Origin: SOIA01 sp050116035
Lineage (GTDB): Bacteria; Acidobacteriota; Aminicenantia; Aminicenantales; Aminicenantaceae
DNA length: 6,417 nucleotides
Reading direction: 5' to 3'
Assembly (NCBI GenBank): GCA_050116035.1
Contig: JASFPJ010000195.1
Coordinates: 1-6,417, forward strand
This document shows positions 1 to 4,707 of the stretch, one piece after another (within the stretch, counting starts at the first letter, position 1; each line of letters opens with the position of its first letter). Position numbers and translations under genes: made by a program. The notes below the pieces were generated by a model. The model saw nothing but the letters and a program-made list of their open reading frames with translations, searched no databases and was not told the origin of the DNA.

Positions 1-531
1 CAGCTGAATATCCAGGACATAGATGGTTTTGCGGTGGCTGTTGGTCCCGGATCATTTACAGGAATCCGGATCGGATTGAGTACTGTTAAATCTTTTTCGT
101 ATGCCTCCGGGAAACCGGTGGCCGGAGTTTCTGCATTAAAGGCTCTGGCGGAGAAACTTCGACGTTCCCAGGCGCATCTCCTCTGCCCTGTTCTGGACGC
201 GAAGAAAGGAGAGATTTATGCGGCTCTGTTTGAATCAAAGGGAGATAAACTATTTGAAGTGGTTCCCCAGGGAGCGTATTCTCCAGACTATTTCTTCTCT
301 CTCCTCCCTTCTCACAGGATAGTTTCTTTTATCGGGAACGGAGTGGAGGCTTACAGGAAAAGGATTTTTGAGTATTTTAAGGATAAAGCGAGATTATCTC
401 ACCGCTCCCCCTTCATTGCCTATGAGATTGGGCGGCTGGGCTATGAGATTCTGAAGAAGAAAAAGGGAATGAGCGCGGCAGAACTTGAACCCCTGTATTT
501 TCGAAAATCCCAAGCGGAGGAAAATCGTTAA
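1..531 (+). CDS. tsaB: tRNA t6A37 biosynthesis protein TsaB (YeaZ), 3' part; 5' end outside window
   Basis: TsaB is the non-catalytic ASKHA-fold partner of TsaD. With TsaE they transfer threonylcarbamoyl to A37 of ANN-decoding tRNAs in the cytoplasm. The frame is open from base 1, and the visible 176 residues contain the family signature GPGSFTGIRIGL (window codons 15-26), then LDAKKGEIYAALFE, and end in the typical PLYFRKSQAE tail. Compared with the usual length of about 230 residues, roughly the first 50-60 (ATPase-like N-terminus) are missing to the left. A GTG at 34 would give an open frame but falls inside the conserved core, so it is not the real start. The stop TAA at 529-531 lies 31 bp before the preferred rimI start, and the rimI frame is already open across the end of this gene. 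A tsaB-rimI pair is common in bacteria, so the two are probably co-transcribed. No promoter is visible because the 5' end is outside. Confidence 0.95.
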   Translation, partial: QLNIQDIDGFAVAVGPGSFTGIRIGLSTVKSFSYASGKPVAGVSALKALAEKLRRSQAHLLCPVLDAKKGEIYAALFESKGDKLFEVVPQGAYSPDYFFSLLPSHRIVSFIGNGVEAYRKRIFEYFKDKARLSHRSPFIAYEIGRLGYEILKKKKGMSAAELEPLYFRKSQAEENR

Positions 532-562
532 AAAAGTCAAAATTCTCCCGGATTTCTTCTCC

Positions 563-1003
563 ATGAGAAAGATGGAAGAAGATGACCTCCCTTCAGTTGT
601 GAAGATTGAAAACCTTTCCTACCCCAATCCCTGGCGCGAAATGACTTTTCGAGGTGAAATCTACAACCAGCCCGTCTCTTTTCCTTTTGTCTTTGTCCAT
701 AAACACCAGAGAAAGATTATCGGATACATCATTTTCTGGTGCATGAAGGATCGAGCCCAAATCAACAATATCGCCGTTCACCCTGATTTCAGACGCATGG
801 GGATTGCCGAGGCTGTGATGCGACAGGTTCTGGATCAGATTATGAAAGCGGGAGCAGGCCTTGTCACGCTGGAAGTCAGGCCGTCCAATGTTGCGGCGCG
901 CTCACTGTATAACAAATTGGATTTTGAGGTTTTGGGGATAAAAGAGAACTATTACCACGATCCAGAGGAAGATGCCCTGGTGATGGGTAAATTTCTCAAT
1001 TAA
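563..1003 (+). CDS. rimI: Ribosomal protein alanine N-acetyltransferase RimI (GNAT family)
   Basis: The family acetylates the N-terminal alanine of ribosomal protein S18 using acetyl-CoA. Starting from ATG 563 the product is 146 aa, close to the usual length of about 148. It shows the N-terminal MRKMEEDDLPSV...PNPW segment, the acetyl-CoA pyrophosphate loop RRMGIA (residues 77-82), and the RimI hallmark LEVRPSNVAARSLYNKLDF. In that hallmark Glu104 and Tyr116 match the catalytic Glu/Tyr pair described for Salmonella RimI. It ends with the typical NYYHDPEEDALVM tail (129-141). The start is uncertain. The frame is open back to a TTG at 485 (172 aa), which would overlap tsaB by 47 bp. ATG 563 has no good Shine-Dalgarno, and a strong GGAGG at 516-520 has no ordinary start codon at proper distance in this frame. 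I chose 563 by length and homology. The function is secure; the exact N-terminus is not. Confidence 0.93.
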   Translation: MRKMEEDDLPSVVKIENLSYPNPWREMTFRGEIYNQPVSFPFVFVHKHQRKIIGYIIFWCMKDRAQINNIAVHPDFRRMGIAEAVMRQVLDQIMKAGAGLVTLEVRPSNVAARSLYNKLDFEVLGIKENYYHDPEEDALVMGKFLN

Positions 1004-1011
1004 TATTATCG

Positions 1012-1044
1012 AAACAATTCCTGCCTTATTAAAAACAATTCCTG
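1012..1044. repeat. 12-bp direct repeat after rimI
   Basis: AAACAATTCCTG occurs at 1012-1023 and again at 1033-1044, with starts 21 bp apart, between the rimI stop and the first unit of repeat array A. It has no dyad and no obvious function. It may be a small local duplication. No terminator-like hairpin is visible in the 42 bp between the rimI stop and the array. Confidence 0.5.
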
Positions 1045-1045
1045 T

Positions 1046-1231
1046 GTCATTGCAGGCGAAGAGTCGCCATCTCACTTCTGTGTCATTGCGAGCGAAGCGT
1101 GGCAATCTCATGTTTTTATCATTTTGAAAAATGTGATGACGTGGCAGTGTAATGTTATTGTCATTGCGAGCGAAGCGTGGCAATCTCATCCTTATGTCAT
1201 TGCAAGGAACGAAGTGACGTGGCAATCTCAT
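1046..1231 (+). repeat. REP-like repeat array A, five units, between convergent rimI and truA
   Basis: Units of one interspersed repeat sit at 1046-1074 (29-bp variant), 1082-1111 (exact short unit), 1118-1153 (decayed long unit, 25 of 36 positions match), 1160-1189 (exact short unit) and 1196-1231 (long unit, one mismatch). The short unit is 30 bp, begins GTCATTGCGA and ends GGCAATCTCAT. The long unit has six more bases in the middle (GGAACGAAGTGAC region). ATTGC near one end can pair with GCAAT near the other. Linkers are CTTCTGT, GTTTTT, GTTATT and CCTTAT, so units start every 36 or 42 bp. The first unit also holds a perfect hairpin, GGCGA/TCGCC, at 1055-1068 with loop AGAG. No thymine run follows it, so it is not a classical terminator. 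The array fills most of the 1004-1319 gap; I see nothing definite in 1232-1319. Confidence 0.9.
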
Positions 1232-1319
1232 AAAAATGAAATGCACTTTGTCCCAGAAAATTACCCTATCCCCTTCAGTCGCTTGCTATGACAATTAAAC
1301 AACACTCGTTATTTTTATA

Positions 1320-2054
1320 TTAGTAATTCACTCTGATCAAGCATAAGCCTTTGGCCGGCGCTGTGGGGCTGGCCAGAGACCTTTTCTTTTTGCGGAAAAG
1401 TGTCTCAATCTGCTCTGGCAGCAGCTTTTCTTTTCCCACCTCAAGAAGAGTGCCGACCATGGTTCGAACCATGTACCTCAAGAATCCGTTGGCCTCGACC
1501 GTGTAGATGATTTCGTCACCTTTCTTTTTAATTTCAGAATGAGTAACTTTCCTGACGGGATCGAGCAGCCGGTTAGAGGAGAATGACGTGAAGTCCGCTT
1601 CTCGGATGAATAGAGGAGCGGCTTTTTTCATGAGTTGAAACATCAATGGGGAAGGCCAGTGAAGGACATACCGGATGATGAAGGGGCTGATGTTTGTTGA
1701 GTTGAATATTCGGTACTGGTAGATCTTTGATTTGGCCATTTTTCTCGCATGAAAATCTAAATCAATCCTTTCGAGCAAAGTCGCCCTGACATCCTGGGGC
1801 AGCAGTGAGTTGAGTGCCCGGAAGAGCTCCTCATCAGCCATGCGGATATTGGCTTTGAAATTAGCCACCTGCGCTTGAGCGTGCACACCGGCATCTGTCC
1901 GGCCCGCACCCGTGATATTGATTTTTTTCTGAGTGATTTTAGCCAGAGAGTCTTCAAGGATACCCTGGACTGTCCTTTTCTTGGGTTGGCGCTGCCAGCC
2001 GTGAAAATCCGTTCCATCATAGCTAAGAATGAGTTTGTAATTTTGCATTGTCAT
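1320..2054 (-). CDS. truA: tRNA pseudouridine(38-40) synthase TruA
   Basis: TruA isomerises uridines 38, 39 and 40 in the anticodon arm of many tRNAs, acting as a cytoplasmic homodimer. The 244-aa product is a normal length for bacterial TruA. It begins with the family strand YKLILSYDGTDFHGWQRQP and has the catalytic motif GAGRTDAGVHA with the nucleophile at Asp54. It continues with FHARKMAKSKIYQYRIF (residues 101-117) and GFLRYMVRTMVGTLLEVG (190-207), and closes with PTAPAKGLCLIRVNY. Two ATGs, at 2054 and 2048, are both possible starts. The second (MQNYKLILSYDG) fits the family N-terminus equally well, and neither has a clear Shine-Dalgarno. The upstream side is occupied by repeat array B, whose nearest unit ends only 9 bp from the start. 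The gene may be read through from the TIGR00725-type gene 188 bp upstream on the same strand. It converges on rimI. Confidence 0.96.
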   Translation of the reverse strand: MTMQNYKLILSYDGTDFHGWQRQPKKRTVQGILEDSLAKITQKKINITGAGRTDAGVHAQAQVANFKANIRMADEELFRALNSLLPQDVRATLLERIDLDFHARKMAKSKIYQYRIFNSTNISPFIIRYVLHWPSPLMFQLMKKAAPLFIREADFTSFSSNRLLDPVRKVTHSEIKKKGDEIIYTVEANGFLRYMVRTMVGTLLEVGKEKLLPEQIETLFRKKKRSLASPTAPAKGLCLIRVNY

Positions 2055-2063
2055 TATTTAGAT

Positions 2064-2201
2064 GTTATCGCGAGCGAAGAGTCGCCATCTCACTTCTGTG
2101 TCATTGCGAGCGAATAGCCGCCATCTCACTTCTGTGTCATTGCGAGCGAATAGCCGCCATCTCACTTCTGTGTCATTGCGAGCGAAGCGTGGCAATCTCA
2201 T
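2064..2201 (+). repeat. REP-like repeat array B, four units in exact 36-bp tandem, directly upstream of truA
   Basis: Units start at 2064, 2100, 2136 and 2172, an exact 36-bp period. The first three are the 29-bp variant, in which the right end reads GCCATCTCA instead of GGCAATCTCAT, each followed by the same 7-bp linker CTTCTGT. The units at 2100 and 2136 are identical, so this is a recent tandem duplication. The first has TTATCGCGAG instead of TCATTGCGAG. The last (2172-2201) is an exact 30-bp short unit. The array fills most of the 188-bp gap between truA and the upstream gene on the minus strand, so any transcript crossing the gap contains its reverse complement. It has the same orientation as arrays A and C. 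Confidence 0.92.
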
Positions 2202-2242
2202 ACGAATATTTATTTATCCTCTCCTGCTCCTGGATTGATAGA

Positions 2243-2728
2243 TCAAGAAGTCAGCGGAAAATAATCTTTCAAAGCTTCATCCACGGCCTCTTCTGGCGAT
2301 TTGACCTGAATCACGCCCTCCACATCCCATGTTCCGATCCCGATGACTTTTTTTCCGTATATGCATCCATAGGCGATTTCACTCAGAGTTCCGTACTGGC
2401 CGTCGACAGCGATAAGGACGTCTGAGTTCATGGCGACAAGAGAATTCCGTCCGTATCCCAGTCCTGTGGCCACAGCGATATCCACATGGATATTCGCATC
2501 ATCAGGGGAATTCCCGGGAAGGATTCCCATTGTGAATCCCCCGGCTTCTTTCGCCCCCCGGCAGGCTGCCTCCATAACTCCGCTGAGCCCTCCGCAGACG
2601 AGGATCGCTCCTTTTTCGGCGATCAACTGGCCGACTCGGAACGCATTCTGACGGGATTCTTTATCGGGTGAAGAGCCTCCGATAACGCCGATCCTGATTT
2701 TCTTCCTCATTTCCATCCTAAATATCAT
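2243..2728 (-). CDS. TIGR00725-family Rossmann-fold nucleotide-binding protein (SLOG/LOG-like)
   Basis: This 161-aa protein resembles the DprA/LOG-related TIGR00725 family, single-domain Rossmann-like proteins thought to bind nucleotides or nucleotide sugars. No physiological role is firmly known. Visible motifs are RIGVIGGSSPD (residues 12-22, first beta-strand and loop), LVCGGLSGVMEAACRGAKEAGG (43-64, equivalent to the LOG GGG-GLM loop), MGILPG (67-72), a GYGRN turn (91-95) and GQYGTLSEIAYG (110-121). The last corresponds to PGGxGTxxE of LOG phosphoribohydrolases but lacks the PGG, so cytokinin-activating LOG enzyme activity should not be assumed. Start choice: ATG 2728 has AAGGAG only 2 nt away. 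ATG 2710 (MRKKIRIGVIGG) fits the family better and has AGGA five bases upstream. A good promoter lies just upstream. truA follows on the same strand after array B. Confidence 0.85.
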   Translation of the reverse strand: MIFRMEMRKKIRIGVIGGSSPDKESRQNAFRVGQLIAEKGAILVCGGLSGVMEAACRGAKEAGGFTMGILPGNSPDDANIHVDIAVATGLGYGRNSLVAMNSDVLIAVDGQYGTLSEIAYGCIYGKKVIGIGTWDVEGVIQVKSPEEAVDEALKDYFPLTS

Positions 2729-2730
2729 TT

Positions 2731-2736
2731 CTCCTT
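2731..2736 (-). promoter_or_regulatory. Shine-Dalgarno AAGGAG of the TIGR00725-type gene
   Basis: AAGGAG on the minus strand lies 2 nt before ATG 2728 and 20 nt before ATG 2710. Both distances are outside the optimum, which is why the start remains undecided. Confidence 0.5.
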
Positions 2737-2750
2737 CATAGAATATAACT

Positions 2751-2779
2751 TTATTAGCACAGAGAGATTCTCATTTCAA
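2751..2779 (-). promoter_or_regulatory. Candidate sigma70 promoter for the TIGR00725-type gene
   Basis: Reading the minus strand, TTGAAA (2779-2774) and TAATAA (2756-2751) are separated by exactly 17 bp. Transcription would begin near 2744, giving a short leader with the AAGGAG. It lies between array C and the gene, in AT-rich DNA free of repeats. This is pattern matching by eye. Confidence 0.45.
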
Positions 2780-2832
2780 ACACAAAGACTTCACATAAAC
2801 AAGATTTTATCCTTCTATCGGGCAGTGTATAT

Positions 2833-3054
2833 GTCGTAGAGAGGAGTGACGTGACGTGGCAATCTCATGCTTGTTTCACTGCGAGCGAAGGGCGGTAATC
2901 TCATCCTTATGTCATTGCGAGCGAAGCGTGACAATCTCATGCTTGTGTCATTGCGAGCGAAGCGTGGCAATCTCATGCTTATGTCATTGCGAGGAACGAA
3001 GTGACATGGCAATCTCATGCTTGTGTCATTGCGAGCGAAGCGTGGCAATCTCAT
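2833..3054 (+). repeat. REP-like repeat array C, six units, between divergent genes
   Basis: Units are at 2833-2868 (diverged long unit), 2875-2904 (short, five mismatches), 2911-2940 (short, one mismatch), 2947-2976 (exact short), 2983-3018 (long, one mismatch) and 3025-3054 (exact short). Every linker is 6 bp: GCTTGT, CCTTAT, GCTTGT, GCTTAT, GCTTGT. Starts therefore advance by 42 bp after a long unit and 36 bp after a short one. All units have the same orientation as arrays A and B. The array leaves both strands free of stops in one frame, producing peptide ladders such as CHCERSVAIS on plus and MRLPRFARND on minus. These are by-products of the repeat and not genes. Of the 2729-3136 gap, the rest holds the minus-strand promoter on the left and the yifB leader on the right. 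Confidence 0.92.
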
Positions 3055-3075
3055 AAGAAAGAAATATTTTCTATA

Positions 3076-3101
3076 GTTTTATCCCCTTTCGTTGATAAAA
3101 C
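3076..3101. promoter_or_regulatory. Inverted repeat in the yifB leader
   Basis: GTTTTATC (3076-3083) and GATAAAAC (3094-3101) form a perfect 8-bp dyad around a 10-nt centre, ending 35 bp before the yifB start. A TATAGT (3072-3077) overlaps its left arm but has no acceptable -35, so no promoter is called. It could be an operator, a leader hairpin or chance AT-rich pairing. Confidence 0.35.
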
Positions 3102-3136
3102 CTCGCAAGTCCGTTCGTCTTTCAGGATAGCCGAAA

Positions 3137-4657
3137 ATGCTGTTCAAGATTGCCAGTGCCTCCTTGATCGGGATCGATGCCTATCAAGTGGATGTGGAAG
3201 TCGATATTTCATACGGGATTCCTGGATTTGTGACCGTCGGACTACCGGATGCATCGGTGCGGGAGAGCAAAGAAAGGGTCAGAGCTGCATTGAAGAATTG
3301 TGGGTATGCGTTTCCCTCGCGAAAGATTATTATCAATTTGGCCCCGGCTGATCGGAGGAAAGAAGGATCGGCTTTTGACCTTCCGATTTCTCTCGGGCTC
3401 CTGGCCCATCTGGATCTCTTCCCTCCTGAAAACCTGTGCAACTATCTGTTTTTGGGGGAATTGGCGCTGGATGGAAGGCTCAAGCCCGGGAAAGGGATTC
3501 TCTCCTCCACTGTATTGGCCAGAGAGAAGGGATTTAAGGGGATAATCATCCCTAAAGAGAACGAAAAAGAAGCGGCCCTGGTCCCGGGTATCGATGTTTT
3601 CGGGATGGAAAATATTGTCAACGTTGTGGATCTCCTCAGTGGGATTGGGGAAATATCCCCCTGCAAGTATACTCTCCGGGAGCTTTTGCCGAAACCGGAA
3701 TATGACGTTGATTTTCAGGAGATCCGGGGCCAACAGCATGTCAAGCGTGCCTTTGAGGTGGCGGCTGCAGGCGGTCATAACGTTCTGATGATCGGTCCGC
3801 CCGGTGCGGGGAAAACCATGATCACTCGAAGGCTTCCGACTATCCTGGCTCCGATGACGTTTGACGAAATCATTGAAGTGACCCAAATCTACAGCGCTTC
3901 GGGTCTCTTGAAGAATAAAGGGGCAGTGGGAGAGAGGCCTTTTCGGGCTCCCCACCATACGATTTCCGATGCCGGCTTGATTGGCGGAGGATTGATTCCG
4001 AAACCCGGCGAAGTCAGCCTGGCTCATCACGGTGTTCTGTTCCTGGATGAGCTGCCGGAGTTCAAGAGACGGGTCCTGGAGGATTTGAGACAGCCTGTTG
4101 AGGAAGGGACGGTGACTGTCACGCGGTCTTCGATGTCTGTGACCTTTCCCTCTGCTTTTATGCTCGTGGCGGCTATGAATCCCTGTGAAGATGCGTTTGG
4201 CGGTCTTCTGTCTTCTGAGTACGACTGCACGGATACCCAAAAAAGCCGCTATTACTCAAAAATATCCGGACCCCTTTTGGACCGCATCGATATTCAAATC
4301 GAGGTTCCCCGTGTGGAATTCAAAGACATGGTTTCCAGAGATAAAGGAGAAACCTCGGCTGAGATAAGAAAAAGAATCGTCAAAGCCAGGAAGAGACAGC
4401 TTCTGAGGTTGAAAGGAAAAAAAATCTACTGCAATGCTCAAATGAGCAGCAGAGAAGTGAAAAAGTTCTGTCGGGTGGATGAGGAAGGGAAGGAGCTATT
4501 GGAGATGGCTGTGAACCGCCTGGGATTCAGTGCCAGGGCATACACGCGGGTGCTCAAGGTGGCGCGGACAATCGCCGACTTGTGTGCAGAAGAGAGAGTC
4601 GGCCCTGTCCATATTTCCGAGGCTATCCAGTACCGAATGCTTGACAAGCATTTTTAG
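3137..4657 (+). CDS. comM: YifB/ComM-family AAA+ ATPase (Mg-chelatase-like)
   Basis: ComM/YifB proteins are hexameric AAA+ ATPases. ComM of Vibrio and Acinetobacter is a branch-migration helicase that helps integrate transforming DNA, though many non-competent bacteria also carry the family. The 506-aa product is full length. The N-terminal ChlI/Lon-like domain spans about 20-145 (GIPGFVTVGLPDASVRESKERVRAA). The AAA+ core follows from about 190, with Walker A GPPGAGKT at 220-227 (Lys226) and Walker B VLFLDEL (Asp304, Glu305). RAPHHTISDAGLIGGG lies between them, and VAAMNPC with SGPLLDRID (Arg383) comes after. The C-terminal Mg-chelatase domain has sensor-2-like GFSARAYTRVLKVARTIADL. ATG 3137 is preceded by AGGA nine bases away (3124-3127). 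Oddity: the usual paired CxC...CxC insert after NPC keeps only Cys350 and Cys364. The gene diverges from the TIGR00725-type gene and converges on the lipoprotein gene. Confidence 0.95.
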   Translation: MLFKIASASLIGIDAYQVDVEVDISYGIPGFVTVGLPDASVRESKERVRAALKNCGYAFPSRKIIINLAPADRRKEGSAFDLPISLGLLAHLDLFPPENLCNYLFLGELALDGRLKPGKGILSSTVLAREKGFKGIIIPKENEKEAALVPGIDVFGMENIVNVVDLLSGIGEISPCKYTLRELLPKPEYDVDFQEIRGQQHVKRAFEVAAAGGHNVLMIGPPGAGKTMITRRLPTILAPMTFDEIIEVTQIYSASGLLKNKGAVGERPFRAPHHTISDAGLIGGGLIPKPGEVSLAHHGVLFLDELPEFKRRVLEDLRQPVEEGTVTVTRSSMSVTFPSAFMLVAAMNPCEDAFGGLLSSEYDCTDTQKSRYYSKISGPLLDRIDIQIEVPRVEFKDMVSRDKGETSAEIRKRIVKARKRQLLRLKGKKIYCNAQMSSREVKKFCRVDEEGKELLEMAVNRLGFSARAYTRVLKVARTIADLCAEERVGPVHISEAIQYRMLDKHF

Positions 4658-4707
4658 CTGAGTTTTTTATTTAGAGATATTTTTGCTATTTTTGAAGAAG
4701 ATATATC
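4658..4707. other. 50-bp convergent intergenic spacer, thymine-rich, no clear terminator
   Basis: The spacer is AT-rich, with runs of five or six thymines on the plus strand (4662-4667, 4680-4684, 4689-4693). A 12-bp palindrome, AAGATATATCTT, lies at 4698-4709 across the end of the minus-strand gene. No GC-rich stem followed by a T tract is visible on either strand, so I do not call an intrinsic terminator. Confidence 0.5.

Noticed and set aside
1046..1231. Insertion sequence or MITE remnant
   Set aside because: No terminal inverted repeats at the array edges, no target-site duplication and no transposase fragment in the gap.
2243..2728. Cytokinin-activating LOG phosphoribohydrolase
   Set aside because: The PGGxGTxxE catalytic motif reads DGQYGTLSE here, and the protein fits TIGR00725 better.
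2833..3054. CRISPR array
   Set aside because: The spacing is regular, but linkers are only 6-7 bp, are recurrent and not unique, unit length varies (29, 30, 36 bp), and no cas gene is present.
2815..3056. Repeat-spanning open frames on both strands (CHCERSVAIS and MRLPRFARND peptide ladders), with similar frames over arrays A and B
   Set aside because: They are open only because the unit lengths are multiples of three. There is no independent start signal or codon-level conservation, and both strands are open at once.
3242..4240. 332-codon open frame on the minus strand
   Set aside because: It lies entirely antisense to yifB, whose domains are intact and recognisable. The translation is low-complexity and arginine-rich with no family motif.
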